Part shown: positions 35,278 to 43,130 of the stretch, in pieces
Position numbering within the stretch: position 1 is the first letter of the stretch
Layout: the number at the start of each line of letters is the position of its first letter
From: Alphaproteobacteria bacterium
Lineage (GTDB): Bacteria; Pseudomonadota; Alphaproteobacteria; Micropepsales; Micropepsaceae
DNA: 64,000 nucleotides
Direction of reading: 5' to 3'
Assembly (NCBI GenBank): GCA_021325375.1
Contig: JAJPHG010000007.1
Coordinates: forward strand, 248,001-312,000
The notes under the pieces: model-generated
Seen by the model: the letters and a program-made list of their open reading frames with translations, nothing else
The model's database searches: none
What the model was told of the DNA's origin: nothing
Made by a program: the position numbers and the translations under genes

Positions 35278-36272
35278 TTGAAGATGGAAAAGTACCAGCA
35301 CGCTATTTCTATCACAGCTTCCCGCGCCGAATGCGAAACTCCGATGGGGAAGTCGCCGCCGCCTGCGAGATATTGGCCATCATTCGAGATTATGGGCTCT
35401 TGCTCACCCCGCAGGTTGTCAGCTGGGACTATGAGCATGTGGACGGAGCTCCCGCTCGGGCCGGCGGGGTTTTGCAACAGCGCGCGTGCTTCACGGAGTT
35501 GGAGCCCCGTGAGCTTCCTGGCCATGCGGAAAAGTTCGGACGTTTTGCCCTTGAATTTACTGTGCCCGCCCTCAAGTCACTTGGCGCCGTTCCGGTATTC
35601 TATGTGCCGCGAGCCTTGGAAAAAGCCGCCGGCGCCGAGGGCGCGGCCGCAACACTCGTTATGCAGCTTATCGACGCGACAATATTGCTGACGCGCATTC
35701 AGAGCGTTATGGCGGCCATCAAGGAAGGAAACCTCAATGCCGGGCCGTTCTCCTGCACATTTGGATTCAAGGAAACGGGCAACCAGACGTTTGATTTGGA
35801 TGTTGGAGAGATCACAAGGGTTCTGGACGCCTTCACACACGCCATTACCCCACCGGACATCTTGCTTCCAGGCCTTGAGGGCATATTGAAATTTTTTGCC
35901 CCTGCCGACGACGTAAAGCACGGTGAGGCGTTGGGCTATTATAGGGAGCGAGAATGGCGGATTGCCGGCAACCCGGCGATCCGCGGTGTCGAGATGATGC
36001 GGCGACCATCTCCCGAACTAATCAAGCGGCTATTGTCACTCGACAGCGACTTTTTCGGACGGCGGTGCAGACCTGATTCCGACAGAACGCAAGCAGAAGA
36101 ATCCTATGTCCTACCAGGATTGGACGACGTCCACCTACTGAGAATGGTGAACCGGATAATTGCGCCGGAAGCGGCGATACCTGATCTGCACAAGATACTG
36201 GCAGGGTTTGAGGGCGGCCCAGCGATCGTGGCGTTAGAAACCTTGCCGGAGAACTGCAAAGGCCAACTGTGA
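35274..36272 (+). CDS. AbiGi-like abortive-infection protein
   Basis: This 332-residue protein has CFTELEPRELPGHAEKFGRF at about residues 83-102, then ALEFTVPALKSLGAVPVFYVPR and, near 220, GYYREREWRI. These three blocks match the pattern I associate with AbiGi, described as the antitoxin-like half of the AbiG abortive-infection pair (similar blocks occur in DUF2971 proteins). The insert between the blocks is longer than usual. It is the fourth gene of the overlapping operon (four-base overlap with the third), and no AbiGii-type toxin gene is next to it. The family assignment is from memory of the motif and is moderate. Confidence 0.55.
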   Translation: MIEDGKVPARYFYHSFPRRMRNSDGEVAAACEILAIIRDYGLLLTPQVVSWDYEHVDGAPARAGGVLQQRACFTELEPRELPGHAEKFGRFALEFTVPALKSLGAVPVFYVPRALEKAAGAEGAAATLVMQLIDATILLTRIQSVMAAIKEGNLNAGPFSCTFGFKETGNQTFDLDVGEITRVLDAFTHAITPPDILLPGLEGILKFFAPADDVKHGEALGYYREREWRIAGNPAIRGVEMMRRPSPELIKRLLSLDSDFFGRRCRPDSDRTQAEESYVLPGLDDVHLLRMVNRIIAPEAAIPDLHKILAGFEGGPAIVALETLPENCKGQL

Positions 36273-36287
36273 GGGAGCTGCAGATCG

Positions 36288-37712
36288 TTGGAGCACTTGA
36301 TGCAGGAACTGCCACAATGGTTGTTTGACGTTTATGCGCTCTCGCTCCCGCGCGGCCATGGTTTTGGAAACCATATACCTATTGGAGCCTGGGGCTCAGA
36401 CGACGGGCTCGCATGCGGGGTCATAACCGAGAATGTCGAGGGAGGAGATTTTGGCGTTCTGGTGATGCGCCGACGTGTAGACAGCGTCTGGATGGTGGTC
36501 GCCGACGAACGAGGACTGCGAAACAAACCCGATGCATTTGGACGCATCAATCTGTTGGCGCGTTTAGATCAGCCTGCCGAGCCGCTTCCCTCCGGAGCGC
36601 CATTCCGTCCTCCTCTGTATGACCTGCAGGGTCGCAAGGCGGGCGATGTCTTCGGACTCTTGACAGGAGCCTCCCATCACCCTGCCGCTTGGATGCTCAA
36701 CCAGCTCTACCTCGCGCTTCCCAAACCAGACAAGAATTGGGCGGCCGATTGTCAGACTGGCAATTTCCATACACGGCTTTGGGAAGCCCAACTCCTCGCC
36801 TCATTCCGCGAACAGGGGCTGCTGGTCACCCAGCCATTCGAATCGCCTGACTTTCGGATCGAGAACCGGCTCGGCGGCGAAGCATGGGTAGAAGCGGTGA
36901 CTGCGAACCCGCCAATTCCGTACAACCACGTCAACGCGCGCCCAAGTTCACCACCGCAAACGCGCGAAGAGATCTTCTTTGGACCGGCTGCGCTGCGTTT
37001 TGCGAAGACATTGGGGAATAAGCTCACGCGTCGGTACGATCTCATGCCGCATGTGAAGGGTAAGCCATTCATGATCGCCCTTGCCGATTTTCAAGCGCCA
37101 GCGTCGATGTTTTGGAGCCGTGAAGGTCTCATAGGCTATCTCTATGGACAAGGCGCAGAGGTGAAGGAGACAGACGGGCGACCCCGGGCCGTTGAAACGT
37201 CTGCATCCCACCTTCTAGGCCCATCGGCCTTCCCGGCGGGTCTCTTCGCAAATGATCAGCATTCGGAACTGTCAGCCATTATTTTCTCGAACGCTTGTTC
37301 GATCGCAAAGTTCAATCGCGTTGCGATCTCTGGCGGAGGAGCGCCAAAAGGCCTTCGCTACTTCCGCATTGGCCGCTTCTACGACCGGACGCCTGGCGCC
37401 CTTGAGGGCGTGCCCTTCTGCCTAGACGTGACCGGTACAGAATATCGCGCCCTCTGGCCGCAAGGCTATGAGCCATGGTCGGCCGAAGTGGAGGTCTTTC
37501 ACAATCCTCACGCCAAGCATCCCGTACCGTTCGAACTCTTGCCAGAAGCAACACACTGGTTTGACCAAGCCGGAGAGATGATGTGCCGAGCCGCCTATGA
37601 ACATGCAATTCTGTGGTCGCAGACCAGAATACAGAACGATACCGATCCGGCACCGCGGTTAGAGGATTTCCAAGCCCAAAACGCGCACAATGCCGACAGC
37701 GACCTGGCGTGA
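36288..37712 (+). CDS. Nuclease-like protein closing the five-gene operon
   Basis: This 474-residue protein starts at a TTG at 36288 with GGGAG ten bases upstream; the ATG at 36300 is an alternative. Residues 160-210 read FHTRLWEAQLLASFREQGLL, then PFESPDFRIENRLGGEAWVEAV. The order of Glu, the PDF Asp and a later Glu matches a PD-(D/E)XK core in which the last Lys is replaced by Val (E-A-V). Near 345-365 a conserved-looking ELSAIIFSNACSIAKFNR occurs. I have seen this family only as uncharacterised. It follows the AbiGi-like gene by 15 bases and is the last gene of the island before the tRNA-like sequence. Confidence 0.55.
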   Translation: MEHLMQELPQWLFDVYALSLPRGHGFGNHIPIGAWGSDDGLACGVITENVEGGDFGVLVMRRRVDSVWMVVADERGLRNKPDAFGRINLLARLDQPAEPLPSGAPFRPPLYDLQGRKAGDVFGLLTGASHHPAAWMLNQLYLALPKPDKNWAADCQTGNFHTRLWEAQLLASFREQGLLVTQPFESPDFRIENRLGGEAWVEAVTANPPIPYNHVNARPSSPPQTREEIFFGPAALRFAKTLGNKLTRRYDLMPHVKGKPFMIALADFQAPASMFWSREGLIGYLYGQGAEVKETDGRPRAVETSASHLLGPSAFPAGLFANDQHSELSAIIFSNACSIAKFNRVAISGGGAPKGLRYFRIGRFYDRTPGALEGVPFCLDVTGTEYRALWPQGYEPWSAEVEVFHNPHAKHPVPFELLPEATHWFDQAGEMMCRAAYEHAILWSQTRIQNDTDPAPRLEDFQAQNAHNADSDLA

Positions 37713-37835
37713 AGGGAATAGAGGTACGAGCAGGTACGGTAAGAATTTAAGTCCTTGATTTTGTTATAAGCGATATTCAACGCGATTGAACGAAGAAGTT
37801 AGGTTTTCCTTGGTTTTTTGGTTGGATCCTTGGCG

Positions 37836-37878
37836 CTTATAACGGCTTGGTCGCAGGTTCGAGTCGTGCCGGCCACCA
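37836..37878 (+). other. tRNA 3'-half-like sequence, candidate right attachment site (attR)
   Basis: The sequence reads as the 3' half of a tRNA: anticodon loop CTTATAA, stem CGGCT, variable TGGTC, T-arm GCAGG-TTCGAGT-CGTGC, then CGGCCACCA. It is imperfect. The T-stem has one mismatch, the acceptor strand is two bases short, and the 5' half that should pair with it is not upstream. tRNA 3' ends are the usual integration sites of integrative elements. This one lies exactly between the last island gene (37712) and the sigma-factor regulon (from 37960). It is either a diverged attachment copy or a decayed tRNA. The flanking gap, 37,713-37,959, holds no gene. Confidence 0.6.
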
Positions 37879-37959
37879 CGCCCACGTGAGGATGCAGCCA
37901 CTGTTACATCCACCTTTCGTTCTCCACCTTTGGGCGAAGTCGACATTATCGGGCCGGCG

Positions 37960-37985
37960 GGAATAAATCTTGAGCGTCCCAGGTC
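37960..37985 (+). promoter_or_regulatory. ECF promoter P1, upstream of the sigma gene itself
   Basis: GGAATAAA (37960-37967), 15 bases, then GTC (37983-37985). The same pair with the same spacing occurs at four more places up to 44463. Its position 55 bases before the ATG at 38040 implies that the sigma factor activates its own gene, and excludes the longer reading frame from 37986. Confidence 0.75.
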
Positions 37986-38039
37986 ATGCATCATGCAACA
38001 GTCAAAGAAGGGACGCGCAAAACGACGGGGGCAGCTCAA

Positions 38040-38588
38040 ATGAGCGACCGGCGCCGCCGATTTGAGGCGCAGGCGATCCCGCATCTCGATGCGGCGTACA
38101 ATCTTGCCCGATGGCTCGCGCGTCCACCGCTGGATGCCGACGACATCGTTCAGGACGCGATGCTGCGTGCCTACCGTGCGTTCGATACCGTTCGCGGCAA
38201 CGACGTAAAGCCCTGGCTGATGTCGATCGTGCGCAACTGCTTCCTGACGGCCGCGGGTCGATCGAAGGACAAGCTCAACGTGGCGATCCCGCCCGATCAT
38301 GAAATTGCCATCGCCGATAGCGCTCTGATCGCCGGTCAACCTGATCCGGAGGCCACCGTCATCCAAATGGAGCGTAGCCGCGATCTCAACAAGGTACTCG
38401 CGACCTTGCCCGAGGATTTTCGCGAAGTTCTTGTACTGCGAGAGATGGAGGACATGTCCTACAGGGAAATCGCGCAGGTTACGGGCGTTCCCATCGGGAC
38501 AGTGATGTCGCGTTTGGCGCGTGCGCGCGCTTTGTTGAAGGAGAAGTGCCATCTTGATGTGGAAGGGCCCCTCCATGCCGTGCAATGA
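38040..38588 (+). CDS. ECF RNA polymerase sigma factor
   Basis: This is a 182-residue sigma-70 family protein with only regions 2 and 4. Region 2 has AYNLARWLARPPLDADDIVQ and MLRAYRAFDTVRGNDVKPWL. Region 4 has ATLPEDFREVLVLREMEDMS followed by YREIAQVTGVPIGTVMSRLA. The start at 38040 (MSDRRRRFEAQ) lies downstream of promoter P1. The next gene overlaps it and encodes a zinc-binding anti-sigma factor, the usual control partner. The repeated GGAATAAA-N15-GTC motif at five nearby promoters is its probable recognition sequence. The inducing signal is not shown, but the target genes suggest envelope redox or copper stress. Confidence 0.92.
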   Translation: MSDRRRRFEAQAIPHLDAAYNLARWLARPPLDADDIVQDAMLRAYRAFDTVRGNDVKPWLMSIVRNCFLTAAGRSKDKLNVAIPPDHEIAIADSALIAGQPDPEATVIQMERSRDLNKVLATLPEDFREVLVLREMEDMSYREIAQVTGVPIGTVMSRLARARALLKEKCHLDVEGPLHAVQ

Positions 38589-39336
38589 GGCGTTGCGAGT
38601 GCAGGCCTATTTCGACGGCGAACTCGATGCGACGACCGCTATGGCCGTGGAACAGCATTTGAAGGTCTGCGTCGAATGCGCCGCGCTTTATACAGACTTG
38701 GACGCCACCCGGAAATTGGTGCGTGAGAGCGCGGCCTATCACAGGGCCGGCGACGGTTTGCGTCAATCCATTACGGCGATGCTCGACCGCGAAAGCGGCC
38801 AACCAGCCAAATCGCGCCGCTGGTATGCGGGTGACCACAGATTTCTATCGGGCTTGACGAGCGGCGTCGGTGCGACGGCGCTGGCGGCGACCGTTGTCTT
38901 TTTCTTGGCTGCGCCGCCTACCCAGAACCTGCTGGTCGCCGACGTGACGAATGCGCATCTGCGCTCGCTAATGTCGGATCACCTCATCGATGTGGTCTCC
39001 AGCGATCACCATACCGTGAAGCCCTGGTTTGCTGGCCATACCGACGTGTCGCCGCCCGCGGTCGACTACTCGAAGCAGGGGTTTCGGCTGGTCGGTGGGC
39101 GGGCAGACTATGTCGATGGGCATAGAGCGGCGGTGGTGGTGTATCGCCACGGCTTGCACGTCATCAACGTGTTCGCCTGGGCGGCGGACGGCGACAGATT
39201 GCCCGATGCCGTCGAGCGCAATGGCTATCACATCGTGTTCTGGGAAAGCGGTGATCTCGTCTTCTGCGCCGTGTCCGATACGGGCGAGAGCGAGCTGACG
39301 GAGCTAGTCCGGCTCATGAAAGAAACGAAAGCTTAG
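38557..39336 (+). CDS. Zinc-binding anti-sigma factor with a membrane anchor
   Basis: This is a protein of about 259 residues. The N-terminus has HLKVCVECAALY, the H-x3-C-x2-C signature of ZAS-type anti-sigma factors. A single membrane segment lies at about residues 103-122 (GATALAATVVFFLAAPP). The periplasmic part of about 135 residues ends GESELTELVRLMKETKA and could be the sensor. The start is an ATG at 38557, with a TTG at 38554 as alternative; AAGGAG lies 10-13 bases upstream. It overlaps the end of the sigma gene. Its expected role is to hold the sigma factor inactive until an envelope or redox signal releases it. Confidence 0.88.
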   Translation: MWKGPSMPCNEALRVQAYFDGELDATTAMAVEQHLKVCVECAALYTDLDATRKLVRESAAYHRAGDGLRQSITAMLDRESGQPAKSRRWYAGDHRFLSGLTSGVGATALAATVVFFLAAPPTQNLLVADVTNAHLRSLMSDHLIDVVSSDHHTVKPWFAGHTDVSPPAVDYSKQGFRLVGGRADYVDGHRAAVVVYRHGLHVINVFAWAADGDRLPDAVERNGYHIVFWESGDLVFCAVSDTGESELTELVRLMKETKA

Positions 39337-39344
39337 AGTCGCCG

Positions 39345-39370
39345 GGAATAAATCCGCGGGCGCCAGGGTC
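39345..39370 (+). promoter_or_regulatory. ECF promoter P2, upstream of the phosphoesterase operon
   Basis: GGAATAAA (39345-39352), 15 bases, GTC (39368-39370). It stands 30 bases before the phosphoesterase ATG and probably drives the run of genes through folE. Confidence 0.75.
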
Positions 39371-39399
39371 CACCTCTCGAACCAACACGAGAGGCCTCC

Positions 39400-40344
39400 A
39401 TGTCGTCCGACAATGAAATCAACGAATCGCGCCGCGGCGCGCTGAAATGCCTGGCCTTCGGCGGGGCCGGAACGCTCTTCCTGCTGTCGGGCGGCGTACT
39501 CGCGCCAGTCGATCTCGCCATGGCGGCATCGCGGAAAGGCGCGCGCTCTGTCACCGGAATTCCCTTGTTCCTGCAGGTCAGCGACACGCATATCGGCTTC
39601 AACAAGGACGCGAACCCCGATGTTGCCGGAACGCTCAAGCAGACGATCGATCTGGTGAACGCCATGCCGGTCAAGCCGGCGCTGGCCATCCACACGGGCG
39701 ACATCACGCATCTTTCCAAGCCGGCCGAGTTCGATACGGCATCGCAGCTGTTGTCAGGCCTGAACATCACCGAGCTTCATACCGTCCCAGGCGAGCACGA
39801 CGTGACCGATGGTCTCGGCACCGAGTACTTCAATCGCTTCGGCCAGGCGTCCGCCAACAAGGGCTATTACAGCTTCGACCACAGCGGTGTGCACTTCATC
39901 GCGCTGGTCAACGTGATGAACTTCAAGCCCAACGGGCTCGGCGGCTTCGGCCCCGACCAGCTCGCCTGGCTCGAGCAGGATCTGAAAGGCCGCTCGTCGA
40001 GCACGCCGATCGTCGTGTTCGCCCATATGCCGATGTGGACGATTTTCGAGCCGTGGGGCTGGGGAACCGGAGACGCTGATCAGGCGATGAGCTACCTGCG
40101 CCGCTTCGGCTCCGTTACCGTCTTGAACGGCCATATCCATCAGATCGTGCAGAAGGTGGAAGGCAATATTACCTTCCACACCGCTCGCTCCACAGCCTAT
40201 CCGCAGCCGACCGCTGGTGTGGGCCCCGGACCCGGGCCGCTGAAGGTGCCGAGCGACCAGCTTCCGAAGATGCTGGGCATCACCAGCGTCAAGATTCTGG
40301 CGCATCCCCTTTCAGCGACGCTCACCGACACGACGCTCGGCTGA
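39400..40344 (+). CDS. Tat-exported metallophosphoesterase
   Basis: This 314-residue calcineurin-like phosphoesterase has a twin-arginine signal (SRRGALK near residue 11, then a Gly/Leu-rich core ending near AMAASRKG). The metal motifs are in order: SDTHIGF (D-x-H), HTGDITH (GD), VPGEHDV (the usual GNHD as GEHD), VFAHMPMW and LNGHIHQ (GHxH). It therefore acts folded, in the periplasm. The substrate is unknown. A tatA gene lies 1.4 kb downstream in the same probable operon, which fits a need for Tat export. It is under ECF promoter P2. Confidence 0.9.
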   Translation: MSSDNEINESRRGALKCLAFGGAGTLFLLSGGVLAPVDLAMAASRKGARSVTGIPLFLQVSDTHIGFNKDANPDVAGTLKQTIDLVNAMPVKPALAIHTGDITHLSKPAEFDTASQLLSGLNITELHTVPGEHDVTDGLGTEYFNRFGQASANKGYYSFDHSGVHFIALVNVMNFKPNGLGGFGPDQLAWLEQDLKGRSSSTPIVVFAHMPMWTIFEPWGWGTGDADQAMSYLRRFGSVTVLNGHIHQIVQKVEGNITFHTARSTAYPQPTAGVGPGPGPLKVPSDQLPKMLGITSVKILAHPLSATLTDTTLG

Positions 40345-40388
40345 GCCCACCCCCGACCAATCATCTTTCCAAACCGCAAGGACAAAAC

Positions 40389-40739
40389 ATGCTTACGAGA
40401 ATCTTTGGCCGTGACCTCATCAAAGCATTCGCAATGGTTGCGATGGTCACGGTGGCTTCCGCGTCCGGCATCGCCGCCGCGCAGGCGCAACAGGCGAACG
40501 CCGTCATCATCAAGAACTTCGATTTCGCGCCCATGTCGATCACGGTCAAGGCCGGCACTTCCGTTACGTGGAAGAACCTGGACGGCGAGCCGCACACGGT
40601 CACGAGCGTGGACGGACTCTTCCGCTCCGGCGCGATCGATCAGAACGAGTCGTTCACCTTCAAGTTCGACAAGCCGGGCACCTACCAATATCTCTGCTCG
40701 ATCCATCCTCGGATGAAGGCGTCGGTCATCGTGCAGTGA
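40389..40739 (+). CDS. Periplasmic cupredoxin (plastocyanin/amicyanin-like)
   Basis: This 116-residue protein has a signal peptide ending near AAAQAQQA. The mature part has the blue-copper ligands in order: the His in [12 protein letters not shown], then Cys, His and Met in [13 protein letters not shown]. The beta-strand pattern ([18 protein letters not shown], then [10 protein letters not shown]) is standard. It carries electrons in the periplasm. It follows the phosphoesterase by 44 bases and shares the regulon with CopC/CopD and cytochrome b561, so a copper or redox role is likely. Confidence 0.92.
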   Translation: MLTRIFGRDLIKAFAMVAMVTVASASGIAAAQAQQANAVIIKNFDFAPMSITVKAGTSVTWKNLDGEPHTVTSVDGLFRSGAIDQNESFTFKFDKPGTYQYLCSIHPRMKASVIVQ

Positions 40740-40854
40740 CGAACTGAGTGTCCGTCGCCCCAGCCCCCGCCCAAGCGACGGCCATTCCCGGTGGGCGGGA
40801 CGCCACCCCTCTCAGCGTCCCGCCCGCCACTTACCCATTCCCAGGAGAGATCAC

Positions 40855-41061
40855 ATGGGTGCGCTCAGCATTTGGCACGTTCTGATCATGGCGACAGTCG
40901 CGCTGCTCCTGTTCGGCGGTCGCGGCAAGGTTTCCGATCTGATGGGCGATGTCGCCAAAGGCATCCGCAGCTTCCGCACCGGCTTGAACGATCCCGAACA
41001 GCCGCCCGCACCGCGCCATAACGGCGGTTCTAAGGCATTGGCTGACGGCACGGATCGATAG
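40855..41061 (+). CDS. tatA: TatA/E-type twin-arginine translocase subunit
   Basis: This 68-residue protein has the full TatA pattern: a short N-terminal membrane helix ([17 protein letters not shown]), the hinge [19 protein letters not shown] with its FGG and Phe, and a polar tail. A GGAG site precedes the ATG by seven bases. No tatB or tatC is nearby, so this is probably an extra copy serving the Tat-exported phosphoesterase in the same operon. Confidence 0.9.
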   Translation: MGALSIWHVLIMATVALLLFGGRGKVSDLMGDVAKGIRSFRTGLNDPEQPPAPRHNGGSKALADGTDR

Positions 41062-41135
41062 AAGCCGCCATCCAAAGACCCGCATCGCGCGAGCGCATTG
41101 CGGGCAACTCGACCTATCGCAGAGGGAAGCGTCCC

Positions 41136-41777
41136 ATGTCCGAAGCCTCCAAGATCGCGCCGGCTGTTCGCGATGTTTCGTTGCGGAGCCTGCGCCCGTC
41201 GCGCGGTGAAGCGGAGGAGGCCGTGCGCGCGCTCCTGCGGTGGGCGGGAGACGATCCGAGCCGCGAGGGTCTTCGCGACACACCGCAACGCGTTGCGCGA
41301 GCCTTCGAGGACTGGTTCTCCGGCTACACCGTCGATCCGGAAGCATTTCTATTGCGAACCTTCGAGGAAGTCGAAGGCTACGACGACATGATCGTGTTGC
41401 GCGACATCCGTTTCGAATCCCATTGCGAACATCATTTGGCGCCGATCATTGGCCGCGCCCATGTCGGCTATCTTCCCACCAACAAGGTCGTGGGCATCTC
41501 CAAGCTTGCCCGCGTCGTGGAAGCCTATGCCCGCCGGCTGCAGGTGCAGGAAAAGCTGAACGCGCAGATCGCCCACTGCATTCAAAACGTCCTCGAGCCA
41601 AAAGGCGTCGCCGTCGTCATCGAGGGCGCGCACCAGTGCATGACGACGCGCGGCGTGCACAAGCATGGCGTGACCATGGTGACATCCACCTTGCTCGGTG
41701 AATTTCGCAACAATCCGCTGACACGGCGCGAATTCCTGAGCGTCATCGGAAATCCCGCTGTGCAGAACGGCGCCTGA
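41136..41777 (+). CDS. folE: GTP cyclohydrolase I
   Basis: This 213-residue enzyme converts GTP to dihydroneopterin triphosphate, the first step of folate and pterin synthesis. The zinc and catalytic motifs are clear: [20 protein letters not shown] with Cys and His, [20 protein letters not shown], and the second Cys in [11 protein letters not shown]. The C-terminal EFLSVIG is also typical. A longer frame from 41098 lacks the family start. It is the last gene of the P2 group. A stress-regulated second FolE is known in some bacteria, and whether this is the only copy here cannot be told. Confidence 0.95.
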   Translation: MSEASKIAPAVRDVSLRSLRPSRGEAEEAVRALLRWAGDDPSREGLRDTPQRVARAFEDWFSGYTVDPEAFLLRTFEEVEGYDDMIVLRDIRFESHCEHHLAPIIGRAHVGYLPTNKVVGISKLARVVEAYARRLQVQEKLNAQIAHCIQNVLEPKGVAVVIEGAHQCMTTRGVHKHGVTMVTSTLLGEFRNNPLTRREFLSVIGNPAVQNGA

Positions 41778-41802
41778 CAAACTGCGGCCATCGAGACAAT
41801 AC

Positions 41803-41828
41803 GGAATAAACCGGCGAGCGACGGGGTC
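41803..41828 (+). promoter_or_regulatory. ECF promoter P3, upstream of the Cys-rich protein and cytochrome b561
   Basis: GGAATAAA (41803-41810), 15 bases, GTC (41826-41828). It lies 42 bases before the ATG at 41870. The -10 side GTCTCCTTT is also the inverse complement of the ribosome-binding region AAAGGAGAC (41856-41864). Confidence 0.75.
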
Positions 41829-41869
41829 TCCTTTTTCGAAGACGTTGCTTCCATGAAAGGAGACTCCTC

Positions 41870-42421
41870 ATGACTCGCTTCGCAAAACTTGCCGGCGCCG
41901 GCGCGGCGGCGGCGCTAATCGGCGCCATAGCGATCGCAGGCTTGATCGTACCTGCCCAGGCGTCCGGCAAAACAGGCATCGAACAGTTCGCGGGTCAGAT
42001 TTGCCAATCGGTCATTCGCGTCCAACCCGGCGAGAGCGAGTTCGAGGGCTGTGTCTCCAGCCTCGCGAACTCGATGGAAAGCGTTAGCCGCAATCGGGCC
42101 GTAGCGCAGGCGCGCGATGCCTGCTTCGCACAGCGCCTGACGCCGGGCAGCGCCGTTCTGAACCTTTGCCTCCTGCGAGCGGCCGATACGAAACTAGATC
42201 CGGCCACCATCGAACTGCCCGACATCGCGAGCGCGACCGCCGGCATTGCCGATGACCCACAATTCACCAAGTCGTATTTCGCCGTCACGCCCGACGCCAA
42301 ATTTCGCCGGGAACAGCAAGCGTGCGCCAGACTGGGCTTCGACCCCGCCTTCGGCGCCTTCGCCAACTGCGTCGCAGACCTGCAGAGCACATTGCAGGGC
42401 ATCGACACGGCGGGAGATTGA
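41870..42421 (+). CDS. Periplasmic Cys-rich protein of unknown function
   Basis: This 183-residue protein has a clear signal peptide (LAGAGAAAALIGAIAIAGLI, cleavage near AQA-SGK). The mature part has six Cys spaced through helices (QICQS, FEGCVSS, ARDACFA, LNLCLL, QQACARLG, FANCVAD), suggesting disulfides. AAAGGAG precedes the ATG by seven bases. The family is not one I can name. It sits four bases before the cytochrome b561 gene and under ECF promoter P3, so it may be a redox-linked periplasmic partner. Confidence 0.75.
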   Translation: MTRFAKLAGAGAAAALIGAIAIAGLIVPAQASGKTGIEQFAGQICQSVIRVQPGESEFEGCVSSLANSMESVSRNRAVAQARDACFAQRLTPGSAVLNLCLLRAADTKLDPATIELPDIASATAGIADDPQFTKSYFAVTPDAKFRREQQACARLGFDPAFGAFANCVADLQSTLQGIDTAGD

Positions 42422-42425
42422 GCTT

Positions 42426-43022
42426 GTGCAGACCAAAGGCGATTTTGCGCGGTTCAACTATGTCGCGATCTTCTTTCACTGGATCGTCGCTGCACTGATC
42501 CTCGCGAATATCCTGATCGCCTGGCAGTTTTCCTGGGTCCAGGGGCCGATGAGACTCCTGGCCTTCCAGGCGCACAAGTCGATTGGGATCACAGTGCTCC
42601 TGCTGAGCGTGTTGCGCATATTGTGGCGCGCAGTGAGCACGTTGCCGCCGTTCCCAGAGACGATGCGAAGCTGGGAGAAGGAAGCCTCGAAAATCGTCGA
42701 GAAAGGCTTCTATTTCATCATGCTGGCGCTGCCGCTCAGCGGTTGGGCTATCGTGTCGACCTCCGATCTCGGCGTTCCCACCATACTCTACGGCGTCGTG
42801 CACTGGCCTGATATTCCCGTCATCAGCACTTTGCCTATCGATTGGAAACTTCGCGCCTACGGCACGTCCGTCGATGCCCACCACCTGCTTGCGAAAATAA
42901 CTTATGCGCTCGTCGCCTTCCATGTTCTCGCCGCGCTGCGCCACCAATTCATCAAGCGTGACTACGTTCTTGCGCGCATGATTCCATCTCTCGCGCCGCG
43001 CCCTGTCGACCTGCGGGAATAA
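42426..43022 (+). CDS. Cytochrome b561
   Basis: This 198-residue, four-helix inner-membrane protein carries haem b ligand His in FFHWIVAALILANI, AHKSIGITVLLL, VDAHHLLAKI and FHVLAALRHQF. It carries electrons across or along the membrane, classically from quinol. The start is a GTG at 42426, four bases after the previous stop; the open frame runs further upstream inside that gene. ECF promoter P4 overlaps its stop codon. Confidence 0.9.
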   Translation: MQTKGDFARFNYVAIFFHWIVAALILANILIAWQFSWVQGPMRLLAFQAHKSIGITVLLLSVLRILWRAVSTLPPFPETMRSWEKEASKIVEKGFYFIMLALPLSGWAIVSTSDLGVPTILYGVVHWPDIPVISTLPIDWKLRAYGTSVDAHHLLAKITYALVAFHVLAALRHQFIKRDYVLARMIPSLAPRPVDLRE

Positions 43023-43041
43023 GTCAGGGCGATCCAAAGTC
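43016..43041 (+). promoter_or_regulatory. ECF promoter P4, overlapping the cytochrome b561 stop codon
   Basis: GGAATAAG (43016-43023, one change from the others), 15 bases, GTC (43039-43041). It drives the short-chain dehydrogenase 90 bases downstream. Confidence 0.7.
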
Positions 43042-43130
43042 TCTCCTATGCCTGATCTGTTTCAGGGCGTTGGGCGATGGCAGTTGAGCTCACTGGCTAA
43101 ATGGTCCGTTCAAGTCACGAAGGGGATCGA

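Noticed and set aside
37836..37878. A functional tRNA gene
   Set aside because: The 5' half (acceptor strand, D-arm and 5' anticodon stem) is missing upstream and the acceptor 3' strand is short, so only a fragment is reported.
39373..39394. Hairpin CCTCTCG/CGAGAGG that could hide the phosphoesterase ribosome-binding site
   Set aside because: With promoter P2 at 39368 the transcript would begin within or after the left arm, so most of the stem would not be in the RNA. The same applies to GTCTCCTTT/AAAGGAGAC at 41826-41864.
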